Assembly: GCA_900129595.1 (NCBI GenBank)
Contig: FQWG01000021.1
Span: 32,534 to 96,533, forward strand
DNA: 64,000 nt
Origin: Flavobacterium frigidimaris
GTDB lineage: Bacteria; Bacteroidota; Bacteroidia; Flavobacteriales; Flavobacteriaceae
Direction: 5' to 3'
Positions 16,967-26,444 of this stretch are shown here, piece after piece (position 1 is the first letter of the stretch; each line of letters opens with the position of its first letter). The position numbers and the translations under genes were made by a program. The notes below the pieces were generated by a model. That model was not told the DNA's origin. It worked only from the letters and a program-made list of their open reading frames with translations, and made no database searches.

Positions 16967-19414
16967 ATGGCAAAAACAACAAAAAAAGAAACAGTAGACA
17001 AAAAAAACGAACCAAAAACTGAGACACTAAAATCTTGGAGGCCCAACAAACAACAGCGTTTTGTTTTGGGTTGTCTTCTGGTACTGTTTTCTATCTCATT
17101 ATTAGTCGCATTTATTTCTTTTTATGTCAACGGACAATGGCAGGATGACCAAAGCGCGGTAACTCAAATTGGTGATCGCTCTGAAGTAGTGCAAAACTGG
17201 CTCGGAAAATTCGGGGCTTTTCTAGCTGATCTGCTTGTATACAGAGGCTTTGGAATCGCTTCTTTTGTACTCGTACGACTATTTTTTCTTACCGGAATGT
17301 TCTTAGCTTTAGAACTGTCTCTAAAAAAACTAAAAGGAATCTGGTTCTGGGATTTATTTGCCATTATTATCATCTCCGTTTTATTTGGATTTTTCGCCAC
17401 TTCAGCACCTGAATTAGGCGGAACAATTGGGTTTGAACTGAATTTATTCCTGCAGGATTATATCGGAAAAACAGGAACTTTATTGGCCTTGCTTTTCGGT
17501 TTAATCATCTATTTGATCTTTAAAATTAAATTATCTCCGGAGAAAATCCAATCCTATTTTGATTCTACCAAAAAAGAATTAAAATCAGAGCTAGGTACTC
17601 TAAAACCACAACAAGCAGAAAGCGCTTATAATCTGGAAGAATTTGCGATTGAAGAGGATCCTGAATTAGATAACATACACTTAAAATCTGATGTTACCCA
17701 ATTCGAAATCAACAAAGAAGCCTTAAAACCTACAATTTCGCATTCATCAGAAATAGATCTGAATCCGGTTGTAAAACCAGTTCAAATGGAAATAAAACCG
17801 GCAACAACTCCACCAGTGGTTCACACAGAAGAATTTGTTATCGAAAAAGCCGAAGAAGAAGATATTATCGAAGAAAACCTGGCTTCGCGTCTGGTGGCTG
17901 ATTTTGGGTTATTTGACCCGACTTTGGATTTATCAAACTATAAATTTCCGACTATCGATTTATTAAAAGAATATTCGACAGGAGGAATCACAATTAATCA
18001 GGAAGAATTAGAAGAAAATAAAAACAAAATTGTAGACACACTTCGTAACTACAAAATCGAAATTGCACAAATCAAAGCCACCGTTGGTCCATCGGTAACT
18101 TTATACGAAATTGTGCCGGAAGCCGGAATCAGAATCTCTAAAATTAAGAGTTTAGAAGATGATATTGCGCTCTCACTATCTGCATTAGGAATTCGTATTA
18201 TTGCGCCAATTCCAGGAAAAGGAACGATTGGTATCGAGGTTCCGAACAAGAATCCAACTATGGTTTCTATGAAAAGCGTTATTGGATCAGCGAAATTTCA
18301 GGAAGCTGAAATGGAACTTCCAATTGCTTTAGGAAAAACAATTTCGAACGAAACTTTTGTTGTCGATTTAGCCAAAATGCCTCACTTATTGATGGCGGGA
18401 GCTACAGGTCAAGGAAAATCTGTTGGACTGAATGCCGTTTTAACGTCCCTTTTATACAAGAAACACCCGGCCGAAGTAAAGTTCGTTTTGGTCGATCCTA
18501 AAAAAGTGGAGTTAACATTATTCAATAAAATTGAAAGACATTATTTAGCCAAACTTCCCGATACGGATGACGCAATTATTACAGACAATGCAAAAGTAGT
18601 CAACACTTTGAATTCACTTTGCGTTGAAATGGATAATCGTTATTCACTATTAAAAGATGCGATGGTTCGCAATATCAAGGAATACAACGATAAATTTAAA
18701 GCCAGAAAATTAAATCCGGAGGCAGGACACCGCTTTTTACCGTATATCATATTGGTTGTCGATGAGTTCGCCGATTTGATTATGACAGCAGGTAAAGAAG
18801 TCGAAATTCCGATTGCGCGTCTGGCTCAGTTGGCCCGTGCCATTGGTATTCACCTGATTATTGCAACACAAAGACCTTCTGTAAACGTTATTACAGGTTT
18901 GATCAAAGCGAATTTCCCTGCCAGAATTGCTTTCAGGGTAACTTCTAAAATTGACTCGAGAACGATTCTTGACACACAAGGAGCGGATCAGCTAATTGGT
19001 CGTGGAGATTTATTATACACCAACGGAAATGATGTGGTTCGTGTACAATGTGCGTTCATTGACACTCCTGAGGTTGAAAAAATTACGGATTTTATTGGTT
19101 CGCAAAAAGCATACGCTACAGCTTATTTGCTTCCGGAGTTTGTTGGGGAAGAAAGTGGCATTAATCTTGATATGGATATTTCCGAAAGAGATACCTTATT
19201 TAGAGAAGCTGCCGAGATTATTGTCAACGCACAACAAGGTTCCGCTTCATTATTGCAAAGAAAATTAAAATTAGGATACAACAGAGCCGGTCGTTTGATC
19301 GATCAGCTGGAAGCAGCTGGAATTGTTGGTCCGTTTGAAGGCAGTAAAGCAAGAAGTGTAAACATATCTGACTTAAGTGCTCTTGATCAATTTTTTAATA
19401 ATGAACAAAATTAA
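16967..19414 (+). CDS. ftsK: DNA translocase FtsK
   Basis: This 815-residue protein has four N-terminal membrane segments (about 28-195), a variable linker, the alpha/beta translocase core and a C-terminal winged-helix gamma domain (about 745-810). Walker A is AGATGQGKSVGLNA near residue 480 and Walker B is ILVVDEFADLI near 595. The motor pumps chromosomal DNA through the division septum and activates XerCD at dif. Its 3' end is followed 7 nt later by the preferred lolA start. Confidence 0.96.
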   Translation: MAKTTKKETVDKKNEPKTETLKSWRPNKQQRFVLGCLLVLFSISLLVAFISFYVNGQWQDDQSAVTQIGDRSEVVQNWLGKFGAFLADLLVYRGFGIASFVLVRLFFLTGMFLALELSLKKLKGIWFWDLFAIIIISVLFGFFATSAPELGGTIGFELNLFLQDYIGKTGTLLALLFGLIIYLIFKIKLSPEKIQSYFDSTKKELKSELGTLKPQQAESAYNLEEFAIEEDPELDNIHLKSDVTQFEINKEALKPTISHSSEIDLNPVVKPVQMEIKPATTPPVVHTEEFVIEKAEEEDIIEENLASRLVADFGLFDPTLDLSNYKFPTIDLLKEYSTGGITINQEELEENKNKIVDTLRNYKIEIAQIKATVGPSVTLYEIVPEAGIRISKIKSLEDDIALSLSALGIRIIAPIPGKGTIGIEVPNKNPTMVSMKSVIGSAKFQEAEMELPIALGKTISNETFVVDLAKMPHLLMAGATGQGKSVGLNAVLTSLLYKKHPAEVKFVLVDPKKVELTLFNKIERHYLAKLPDTDDAIITDNAKVVNTLNSLCVEMDNRYSLLKDAMVRNIKEYNDKFKARKLNPEAGHRFLPYIILVVDEFADLIMTAGKEVEIPIARLAQLARAIGIHLIIATQRPSVNVITGLIKANFPARIAFRVTSKIDSRTILDTQGADQLIGRGDLLYTNGNDVVRVQCAFIDTPEVEKITDFIGSQKAYATAYLLPEFVGEESGINLDMDISERDTLFREAAEIIVNAQQGSASLLQRKLKLGYNRAGRLIDQLEAAGIVGPFEGSKARSVNISDLSALDQFFNNEQN

Positions 19415-19421
19415 TCCCATC

Positions 19422-20114
19422 ATGAAAACAAAAATTCAGGAAATCCAAAACAATTCTATTACTAAGTTGACTAAAAAGTGCTTTCAAATGGCAGTTATAT
19501 TGCTATTGAGCTTCACTTCTATTCAGGCTCAGGATAAAAAAGCCAAAGATTTATTGAACGAAGTGACTGCCAAAATAAAGAGCTACGACAATATTGTTAT
19601 TGATTTTAAGTATTCTTTGAACAATGCCAAAGAAAACATCAATCAGGACAGCAAAGGAAACGTAACGATGAAGGGCAATCAATATGTTTTAAATTTCATG
19701 GGGGTTACCAAAATATTCGATGGTCAAAAAACATACACTATAGTTCCCGAAGACGAAGAAGTTACTGTTTCTAAAGTAAACGAAAAAGACGACGCAGCTA
19801 TTACACCATCAAAAATGCTTACTTTTTTTAATTCCGGATACAAATACAACATGGATATTGTACAAAACGTAAAAGGAAGAAAAATTCAATACATAAAATT
19901 AGCCCCTACAAGCGCAAAAGATCAAAGAAAAGAAATTCTTTTAGGTATTGATGTTCAGACAAAACACATCTACAACTTAATTGAAACTGGTAAAAACGGA
20001 ACAAAAACTACTTTAACCGTTAATTCTTTTAAAACCAATCAGCCTTTATCAAAAAATCAATTTACATTTGTAGCGAGCAAATATCCAAAATACTACATCA
20101 ATAAATTAGACTAA
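19422..20114 (+). CDS. lolA: Outer-membrane lipoprotein carrier protein LolA
   Basis: This is a periplasmic chaperone that ferries lipoproteins to the outer membrane. I chose ATG 19422, just after the ftsK stop, giving 230 residues. In-frame starts at 19377 and 19401 overlap ftsK and add an unlikely leader. The n-region is long and basic before the hydrophobic MAVILLLSFTSIQAQ signal core. The mature part has the LolA-type curved sheet sequence YDNIVIDFKYSL, GNVTMKGNQYVLNF and MLTFFNSGYKY. An LptF/G permease gene follows after 8 nt. Confidence 0.88.
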   Translation: MKTKIQEIQNNSITKLTKKCFQMAVILLLSFTSIQAQDKKAKDLLNEVTAKIKSYDNIVIDFKYSLNNAKENINQDSKGNVTMKGNQYVLNFMGVTKIFDGQKTYTIVPEDEEVTVSKVNEKDDAAITPSKMLTFFNSGYKYNMDIVQNVKGRKIQYIKLAPTSAKDQRKEILLGIDVQTKHIYNLIETGKNGTKTTLTVNSFKTNQPLSKNQFTFVASKYPKYYINKLD

Positions 20115-20122
20115 TTACAAGG

Positions 20123-21577
20123 TTGAAAATTTTAGACAAATATTTACTAAAAACATTTCTGATTACATTTACTACAGTATTTGTAATCCTTTTTTTTATA
20201 TTCATACTTCAAACCGTCTGGCTCTTTATTTCTGAACTTGCAGGTAAAGATCTGGACTTGATTTTGATTGTAAAATTCCTTCTTTTCTCAATGCCCCGAA
20301 TAATTCCATTGGTTTTACCTTTATCGGTTTTATTGGCTTCTATTATGACTTTTGGAAATTTAGCTGAGAATTATGAATTCGCAGCCATGAAATCTTCCGG
20401 TATATCGCTTCAGAGAGCTATGCGGGTTTTGATTGTTTTTATTTTTGTCTTAAGTATTGTTGCCTTTTGGTTCGCCAACAACGTAATTCCCTACGCTGAA
20501 TATAAATTTATAAATTTCAGAAAAAACATAGCCCAGGCGAAACCTGCAATGGCTATTGCCGAAGGCCAGTTTAACGATGTTGGCTTTTATAATATTAAGG
20601 TAAACAAAAAATCAGGTGAGAACGGAAATATTCTGACCGGCGTTACTATTCATGAAAAACCAAATAACGTTGGTGAAAACAAAACCGTTATTAAAGCAAA
20701 AGACGGTAAACTAATGAGCAATGAAAAGTCAAGTATTTTAAAACTGGTTTTGAATGATGGCTACTACTATCAGGATGTTACACCAAAAAAATACGAAGAC
20801 CGTGCAAAACTGCCTTTTATAAAAAGTTCCTTCAAAAAGCAAATCATCAACATTGACTTGTCTGAATTGAACAAAGTCGATGAAGACAAAGAAAATGTAG
20901 GAAGCACTAATGCAATGCTGAATGTTAATGAATTGCGCTACACTTTAGATTCTTTAAACAAAAATCTCGATAATGAGATTATCTCTTTTTCAGAGAATAT
21001 CAATCAGCGCGTTGGAATTAGGAAATCTCCAGTTCCGATAAAAATAGACAAAAAGAAAAAACCATTGCCTGCCAATGTTTTATCACTATATACGAATAAA
21101 CAGAAATCAGATATTCTAAAAATGGCCGGCAGCAATGTTACCAGCAATATTTATTCGATCGAATCAACTCAAAAAGATTTAAAAGACAAACAACGGGAAA
21201 TCAATAAACACCTAACTGCTTTATACGAAAAGTTCGTAATTGCTTTTGCCTGTTTTTTAATGTTTTTTATTGGAGCTCCCTTAGGTGCTATTATTAGAAA
21301 AGGCGGACTTGGTTTACCTATTGTCTTTGCGGTATTGATCTTTATTACGTTCCACTTTATCAATACTTTTGGAAAAAGGCTTTCGCAGGAAGCAGCAATG
21401 TCTCCGTTTATGGGTTCATGGATGTCCTCATTTGTATTACTGCCATTGGCTGTATTATTAACGTATCGTGCGACAAACGATAACGGACTGATCAACTTTG
21501 ACGCTATTACAACTCCGATTTCTCAACTATTTCAAAAAATTTCCGAGCGGTTTTTTCCTGCTCAAAATCAAAAATAA
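20123..21577 (+). CDS. LptF/LptG (YjgP/YjgQ) family LPS export permease
   Basis: This 484-residue inner-membrane protein has three N-terminal helices, a large periplasmic beta-jellyroll region (about 135-350) and three C-terminal helices, as in LptF/LptG, which extract LPS for the Lpt bridge. It starts with KILDKYLLKTFLITF, and the segment FMFFIGAPLGAIIRKGGLGLP-like loop is characteristic (shown here in part). The start codon is TTG at 20123; no better ATG is present upstream. It is longer than the E. coli proteins (about 360) because of a charged insertion near residues 265-350. It is linked to lolA and ribBA by gaps of 8 and 2 nt. Confidence 0.9.
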   Translation: MKILDKYLLKTFLITFTTVFVILFFIFILQTVWLFISELAGKDLDLILIVKFLLFSMPRIIPLVLPLSVLLASIMTFGNLAENYEFAAMKSSGISLQRAMRVLIVFIFVLSIVAFWFANNVIPYAEYKFINFRKNIAQAKPAMAIAEGQFNDVGFYNIKVNKKSGENGNILTGVTIHEKPNNVGENKTVIKAKDGKLMSNEKSSILKLVLNDGYYYQDVTPKKYEDRAKLPFIKSSFKKQIINIDLSELNKVDEDKENVGSTNAMLNVNELRYTLDSLNKNLDNEIISFSENINQRVGIRKSPVPIKIDKKKKPLPANVLSLYTNKQKSDILKMAGSNVTSNIYSIESTQKDLKDKQREINKHLTALYEKFVIAFACFLMFFIGAPLGAIIRKGGLGLPIVFAVLIFITFHFINTFGKRLSQEAAMSPFMGSWMSSFVLLPLAVLLTYRATNDNGLINFDAITTPISQLFQKISERFFPAQNQK

Positions 21578-21579
21578 TT

Positions 21580-22713
21580 ATGTCAACAACAAAAATACAA
21601 CTGAATACCATTGAAGAAGCTATAGAAGATATTCGTCAGGGTAAAGTAATCATTGTAGTCGATGATGAAGATCGCGAAAATGAAGGTGATTTTTTGGCTG
21701 CAGCCGAAAAAGTAACACCTGAAATGATCAATTTTATGGCTACTCACGGACGTGGATTGATTTGCGCTCCATTAACAGAAAGCCGTTGCAAAGAATTAGA
21801 TTTGAGACCAATGGTCACCAATAATACTGATCACATGGAAACTGCCTTTACAGTTTCAGTAGATCTAAAAGGTCATGGAGTAACAACCGGAATTTCTGCA
21901 GCTGACAGGTCAAAAACTGTCTTAGCATTGACTGATGCCAATGTAAAACCTCACGAACTAGCACGCCCAGGACATATTTTTCCATTAGTTGCTAAACAAG
22001 GCGGTGTATTAAGAAGAACCGGGCACACAGAAGCTGCTATTGATTTTGCGAGATTAGCAGGTTTTAAATCAGCCGGTGTAATTTGCGAAATTTTAAATGA
22101 AGACGGAACTATGTCGCGTTTGCCTGAATTGGTAAAAGTGGCTCAGAAATTTAATTTAAAATTAGTTTCTATCGAAGACTTAGTAGCATATAGAATGCAG
22201 CATGACAGTCTGATTGTTAAAAAAGAAGATTTTGATATTGAGACTCGTTTTGGAACTTTCAGATTAAGAGCTTACGAACAAACAACAAACAAACAGATTC
22301 ACATTGCCTTAACAAAAGGAACATGGAATCTTGGCGATCCAATCTTAACCAGAATCAATTCGTCGCAGGTAAATAATGATTTATTAGGAACTTTGACGAA
22401 TAATGCCGAGCAGCAATTAGACGATATGTTTAAGGTTATTAATGAAGATGGTAAAGGCGCCGTATTATTCATTAATCAGGATATGACTGCCGTAAATTTA
22501 CTGAACAGAATTGCAGAGCTTAAAACACTTCAGGCAGAAGGAATAATGAAAGCACCAAAAGTGATCATTGACAGCAAAGATTACGGAATTGGAGCTCAAA
22601 TCCTGCATGACATTGATATTTCTAAAATCAGGTTAGTTTCAAACACAGAACAAACAAAACGTGTTGGAATGATTGGATACGGACTTGAGATTACAGAATA
22701 CGTAAGCTACTAA
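21580..22713 (+). CDS. ribBA: RibBA: DHBP synthase with a degenerate GTP cyclohydrolase II domain
   Basis: The N-terminal domain (1-205) is 3,4-dihydroxy-2-butanone-4-phosphate synthase of riboflavin synthesis, with VDDEDRENEGD (27-37) and the substrate segment RRTGHTEAAIDFARLAG. The C-terminal domain (about 208-377) has the GTP cyclohydrolase II fold, but the three zinc cysteines are gone: E. coli RibA Cys54, Cys65 and Cys67 align with Gln, Asn and Ala in SSQVNNDLLGTLTNNAEQQ (about 258-276). The RibB activity is secure. The RibA activity is probably lost, comparable to the RibBX class. The thioesterase gene starts 3 nt downstream. Confidence 0.9.
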   Translation: MSTTKIQLNTIEEAIEDIRQGKVIIVVDDEDRENEGDFLAAAEKVTPEMINFMATHGRGLICAPLTESRCKELDLRPMVTNNTDHMETAFTVSVDLKGHGVTTGISAADRSKTVLALTDANVKPHELARPGHIFPLVAKQGGVLRRTGHTEAAIDFARLAGFKSAGVICEILNEDGTMSRLPELVKVAQKFNLKLVSIEDLVAYRMQHDSLIVKKEDFDIETRFGTFRLRAYEQTTNKQIHIALTKGTWNLGDPILTRINSSQVNNDLLGTLTNNAEQQLDDMFKVINEDGKGAVLFINQDMTAVNLLNRIAELKTLQAEGIMKAPKVIIDSKDYGIGAQILHDIDISKIRLVSNTEQTKRVGMIGYGLEITEYVSY

Positions 22714-22716
22714 TAT

Positions 22717-23115
22717 ATGGGAACATTAGAAGAAAGAATTAAAAAATCTGAGACGCATATCTTTAAAGCAGTTTTTCCGAGCACTACGAACCATTATGAC
22801 ACCTTATTTGGCGGAACTGCGCTTCATCTTATGGATGAAGTGGCTTTTATTTGTGCCACGCGTTTTAGCCGCAAAAAAGTAGTCACGATATCTACAGGTC
22901 AAATTGACTTTAAAAAAGCGATTCCGGCAGGAACTTTAATTGAATTAGTAGCAAAAGTGGATAGCGTTGGAAGAACCAGCTGTAAAATTCACGTTGATAT
23001 TTTTATGGAACAAATGTATTCAGAACTTCGCGAAACGGTTGTTTCAGGAACTTTTTCGTTTGTTGCGGTGGATGAAAACAAAAAACCAACACCAATTTTA
23101 GACGATTTGGAATAA
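22717..23115 (+). CDS. Acyl-CoA thioesterase, hotdog fold (YciA/BACH type)
   Basis: This 132-residue hotdog-fold protein has the active-site helix segment HYDTLFGGTALHLMDEVA (about 22-39) and the typical strand VVTISTGQIDFKKAIPAG. Such hexameric enzymes hydrolyse acyl-CoA esters. The substrate range cannot be read from the sequence. It is the last gene of the lolA-lptFG-ribBA run. Confidence 0.9.
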   Translation: MGTLEERIKKSETHIFKAVFPSTTNHYDTLFGGTALHLMDEVAFICATRFSRKKVVTISTGQIDFKKAIPAGTLIELVAKVDSVGRTSCKIHVDIFMEQMYSELRETVVSGTFSFVAVDENKKPTPILDDLE

Positions 23116-23214
23116 TTTTTCCAAAATCTCTTTTTCGGAAATACTGATAATTAGACACTTGAAAATTAACTTAAAAAAATCACCGAAAAAGTTTTTATAA
23201 TCGGAAAAGCGCAC

Positions 23215-23248
23215 TATATTTGCACTCGCAATCACAAAACGATTGCGA
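23215..23248 (+). promoter_or_regulatory. tRNA-Ser promoter -7 box and leader hairpin
   Basis: TATATTTG at 23215-23222 is a perfect TAnnTTTG box 33 nt before the tRNA. A leader hairpin TCGCAATC/GATTGCGA (23226-23248) lies between the box and the mature 5' end. Confidence 0.65.
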
Positions 23249-23254
23249 CATACT

Positions 23255-23342
23255 GGAGAAATGGCAGAGCGGTCGAATGCGGCAGTCTTGAAAACTGTTG
23301 ACTGTAACAGGTCCGGGGGTTCGAATCCCTCTTTCTCCGCCA
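23255..23342 (+). tRNA. tRNA-Ser, anticodon UGA
   Basis: The 88-nt sequence folds as a type II tRNA. The acceptor stem is GGAGAAA/TTTCTCC, followed by discriminator G and an encoded CCA. The anticodon stem GCAGT/ACTGT carries loop CTTGAAA with anticodon TGA. There is a long variable arm, and the T-loop reads GGTTCGAATCC. A tyrosine recombinase gene begins 261 nt downstream, so this tRNA is the probable island attachment site. Confidence 0.95.
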
Positions 23343-23372
23343 GTAGAAGTTTCAAAAGAAACTTTAAAAGTC

Positions 23373-23407
23373 AAAAGCCTTTAAACACTAGTGTTTAAAG
23401 GCTTTTT
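23373..23407 (+). terminator. Rho-independent terminator of tRNA-Ser
   Basis: A perfect palindrome, AAAAGCCTTTAAACAC paired with its complement through a CTAG centre, ends in TTTTT. It lies 30 nt after the tRNA. Confidence 0.85.
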
Positions 23408-23603
23408 CGTTTTTACACACTTTTCAAAAAGCACATGTTTTATCAAAGAACGGTTACCCTATTAGTTACCCACTATTTTTTAGGATCTTTTTTCTCAAAA
23501 ATGGGTAACTAAAAAGAAAGAATTCCCCGGGAATCCCCTGCTATCAATGGGCTCTCTTAAAATTTTTAATTCAATTTGATTATTAATTTTAAAACTAGAT
23601 AAC

Positions 23604-24827
23604 ATGTTAAAAGTAATTTTTTACCAGAAATCCGACAGAGTAAACAAGAACGGCGAATCTCCAATCTATGCACGTTTGAGCTACAATGACAAACAAATTT
23701 CAATGTCAACCGGACAAGCCATTTCAAAAGAAAGATGGGCCAGCACTAATAACCTTAGAAACCAGCTTAAAATTGAAAAGGAAATAGTAATCAAAAATTT
23801 ACTAGATCTTTTCCAGCTTAATGCAGCCAAAAAATTCACTGAACTATTCAGAATTGATCCTGAGGTTAACCTTCAATTATTAAAAGCTGAAATTACAGGC
23901 AAAGCCCAAATAGAACAGCCACAAGGGCCTAGCATAATTGAAATTTTGGAAACATACAATATATATTTCACCAAAAGAGTGAGCTCGGGAGAACGTGCAC
24001 CAGCCTCACTGCAGAAATACAAAAGAGCAAAAGAGCTGCTTTTAAATTTCATCAGCAGCACTTACAAGAGTGAGGATATGCCAGCATCTGAACTATCCAG
24101 CTCTTTTGTCTTTAAACTGGAACAGTTCCTTAAATATGAGAGCAGTTTTAAAGAGCAGACAGGTATTAAAAACAATTCGGTGGTAAAATATATGAAAATG
24201 TATAAAACTGCATGCAATTATGCCATTAAGATGGATTTGATCATAAAAAACCCATTCAATATTTATGACGGCAGGCTCAGCGTAAAAGATGCTGTTTTCC
24301 TAACCCAGCAGGAATTGAATACAATTGAGAATAAAATATTTCCAACGCCTCGTCTGGAAAAGGTTAAGGATATATTTCTTTTCAGCTGCTACACAGGATA
24401 CGCACCTGTCGATGCCTTGGAACTTACCGAAAGAAACTTATCCGAAGATTCGAATGGAAATTTATGGATTATGACAAGTAGAGCAAAAACTGCCATTAGA
24501 GCCAATGTCCCAGTTTTACCGACTATTGAGAAGATTATTTCGAAATACAAAAACGAGCAGAAAGGTCTTATCCCGAAAATTTCCAATCAGAAAATGAATG
24601 CTTATCTTAAAGAAATCGCGGATGTCTGCGGCATAAACAAACATCTTACATGGTATGTTGCAAGACATACTTTTGCCACAACTGTCACTTTAGGAAATGG
24701 AGTAAGACTTGAGAACGTATCTGCTATGATGGGGCATACCAACACTAAACAAACCCAGCACTATGCAAAGGTTTTGGATGTGAACATAATGGAAGACATG
24801 GCGAAACTGAAATCCAAGTTTAACTAG
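23604..24827 (+). CDS. Tyrosine recombinase/integrase (CTnDOT-like, with arm-binding and SAM-like domains)
   Basis: This 407-residue integrase has an N-terminal arm-binding domain (about 1-85), a core-binding SAM-like domain (about 100-205) and a catalytic domain. Visible catalytic residues are the second Arg in WYVARHTFATT, the His in MMGHTNTKQT and the nucleophile Tyr in QHYAKVLD near the C-terminus. The usual first Arg is replaced (CYTGYAPVDALEL), as in CTnDOT IntDOT, and the HxxR His is a Tyr. It sits just downstream of tRNA-Ser(UGA) and probably inserted the island. I saw no second copy of the tRNA 3' end downstream. Confidence 0.92.
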   Translation: MLKVIFYQKSDRVNKNGESPIYARLSYNDKQISMSTGQAISKERWASTNNLRNQLKIEKEIVIKNLLDLFQLNAAKKFTELFRIDPEVNLQLLKAEITGKAQIEQPQGPSIIEILETYNIYFTKRVSSGERAPASLQKYKRAKELLLNFISSTYKSEDMPASELSSSFVFKLEQFLKYESSFKEQTGIKNNSVVKYMKMYKTACNYAIKMDLIIKNPFNIYDGRLSVKDAVFLTQQELNTIENKIFPTPRLEKVKDIFLFSCYTGYAPVDALELTERNLSEDSNGNLWIMTSRAKTAIRANVPVLPTIEKIISKYKNEQKGLIPKISNQKMNAYLKEIADVCGINKHLTWYVARHTFATTVTLGNGVRLENVSAMMGHTNTKQTQHYAKVLDVNIMEDMAKLKSKFN

Positions 24828-24846
24828 TAACTTTAAATTTCAGACT

Positions 24847-25833
24847 ATGCTTCAAAATCAATTTATAGATATCTTAAATCTTATTAAACAATCAAGATTC
24901 AAAGCTTTAAAAGCAGTCAATACAGAATTAATAGACCTTTATTGGAACGTTGGGGAATACATCAGTCAAAGATTAGAATCTGAAGAGTGGGGTCTTTCTG
25001 TTGTTGATGAATTATCAAATTATCTACTTATAAATGAACCGACGTTAAAAGGATTTTCAAATAAAAATATTTGGAGGATGAAACAATTCTATCAGCAATA
25101 TAAAGATTATCCAAATCTCTCAACACTGTTGAGAGAAATTAACTGGTCACACAATCTTGCTATTTTTTCCAGATGTAAAAGTATAGAAGAAAAGGAGTTC
25201 TACCTTAAAATCACTAAAGAGGAAAACTACAGCTTTAGAGAACTTGAGAGGCAAATTTCCTCCAGCCTTTTTGAACGTACCATGCTGGGAAATGCAAAAC
25301 TCTCAACAGCGTTGAGAGAAATACACCCTAAAATAATCAATTCACTCAAAGACAGCTACATTTTTGATTTTTTAAATCTCTCTGAGCCTCACAATGAAAA
25401 AGATCTCAAGAAAGGACTGATCAAACAGATGAAAGATTTTATTCTTGAGCTGGGCAGAGACTTTCTATATGTAGGCGAAGAATATAAAGTTCAGGTCGGA
25501 AACAGTGACTTCTATATTGATTTATTATTTTACCACAGAGTGCTGCAGTGCCTTGTGGCTTTTGAATTGAAAGCAGATAAGTTTAAGCCAGAACATTTAG
25601 GTCAGATAAATTTTTATCTAGAAGCCCTTGACAGAGATGTAAAAAAAGAAAACGAAAATTCAAGTATCGGAATTTTACTTTGTAAAGATAAGGATAGTGA
25701 AGTTGTAGAATATGCCTTGAGTCGAAGTCTTTCTTCTACTATGGTAGCCGAATATAAAACTCACCTACCAGATAAAAATATACTCCAGCAAAAAATCCAT
25801 GAATTGTTCAACAGCAATTTACAAATTGAATAA
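24847..25833 (+). CDS. YhcG/DUF1016-family PD-(D/E)XK nuclease
   Basis: This 328-residue protein has an N-terminal DUF1016_N domain (about 5-150, containing the WSHNLAIFSRC segment) and a C-terminal nuclease-like domain with FYIDLLFYHRVLQCLVAFELK (Asp...Glu-x-Lys, about 223-243, shown here in outline). The family is common on bacterial islands, often near defence genes. Its substrate is poorly defined. The gene starts 19 nt after the integrase. Two palindromes, CTCTCAAC-N3-GTTGAGAG, lie in-frame at 25117 and 25300, both encoding LST-x-LREI. Related palindromes lie downstream beside a decayed second YhcG gene. Confidence 0.88.
   Translation: MLQNQFIDILNLIKQSRFKALKAVNTELIDLYWNVGEYISQRLESEEWGLSVVDELSNYLLINEPTLKGFSNKNIWRMKQFYQQYKDYPNLSTLLREINWSHNLAIFSRCKSIEEKEFYLKITKEENYSFRELERQISSSLFERTMLGNAKLSTALREIHPKIINSLKDSYIFDFLNLSEPHNEKDLKKGLIKQMKDFILELGRDFLYVGEEYKVQVGNSDFYIDLLFYHRVLQCLVAFELKADKFKPEHLGQINFYLEALDRDVKKENENSSIGILLCKDKDSEVVEYALSRSLSSTMVAEYKTHLPDKNILQQKIHELFNSNLQIE
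25117..25135. repeat. In-gene palindrome CTCTCAAC-ACT-GTTGAGAG
   Basis: A perfect 8-bp arm palindrome within the YhcG coding region, in the frame N-LSTLLREI-N. Confidence 0.8.
25300..25318. repeat. In-gene palindrome CTCTCAAC-AGC-GTTGAGAG
   Basis: Second copy with the same arms and the same reading frame (K-LSTALREI-H), 183 bp after the first. Confidence 0.8.
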
Positions 25834-25856
25834 ATCTATTCTTTCTAAACATTTTT

Positions 25857-25883
25857 AATTGCGCCCGCACTGCGGACGCAATT
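25857..25883. repeat. Palindrome AATTGCGCCCGCA-C-TGCGGACGCAATT
   Basis: 13-nt arms with one mismatch around a single central base, 24 nt after the YhcG stop. It is the most GC-rich piece of an AT-rich region and belongs to the same family as the copies at 26120, 26685 and 27157. Confidence 0.8.
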
Positions 25884-25926
25884 GACATGGGCGCAAAAGC
25901 ATATTCATTTTTAATTGGCCTTGTTT

Positions 25927-25988
25927 ACTAATTTTAACACAAGTGAATATACTAATTTAAGCACGTTTATATTTACTAATTGAACTAC
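25927..25988 (+). repeat. Iteron-like triple repeat, copy 1
   Basis: ACTAATTTTAACAC, ACTAATTTAAGCAC and ACTAATTGAACTAC start at 25927, 25951 and 25975, an exact 24-bp period. The first two units and their flanks recur at 27547 and 27571. Confidence 0.65.
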
Positions 25989-26119
25989 AGAGAAAAGAAA
26001 GGGCAGATAACGGGAAATACTTGATTTAATAGCTTCCAGAAGAATAGTTCCTTCAGTACGAAACTGGATTTTCAGAACGCCAATTAAATTGATATTGAAA
26101 ATTTCACACAACATTTCCA

Positions 26120-26144
26120 ATTGTGTCCGCAGTGCGGACACAAT
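26120..26144. repeat. Perfect palindrome ATTGTGTCCGCA-G-TGCGGACACAAT
   Basis: Perfect 12-nt arms around one central base, with the same CASTG-type centre as its relatives. The GC-rich core stands out from the surrounding AT-rich DNA. Confidence 0.85.
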
Positions 26145-26414
26145 ATAACCAGTTGAATGAAACAAGCAGCAAAACTATTAAAAGTCAATAAATAACAAAA
26201 AAAATCTACTGATTTCTATATTTAACCCTATATATCTATATAGCTTTCTATATATGAACTAATACATCTATATAATTACAAAAATGCAAAAAACCAACTT
26301 CATTTCATAATTGTATACATTTCAGTTTTCAAACATAAACCTCCAGAAAAAACAGTAAAAAAAGTTTCTAGTTACTATTTATAAAAAAACGTCTATAGTA
26401 TATTTAGGTAGAAA

Positions 26415-26444
26415 GATAAGATAAGATAAGATAAGATAAGATAA
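26415..26444 (+). repeat. Tandem repeat (GATAA)x6
   Basis: Six exact copies of the pentamer GATAA in non-coding DNA. It is a simple-sequence repeat prone to slippage, with no gene attached to it. Confidence 0.9.

Noticed and set aside
25911..26165. 84-residue minus-strand ORF in the island.
   Set aside because: It runs through an iteron array and a palindrome, has no family resemblance and is more easily explained as chance.
26415..26444. GATAA repeats considered as a CRISPR-like or regulatory array.
   Set aside because: Units are 5 bp with no spacers; a simple-sequence repeat.
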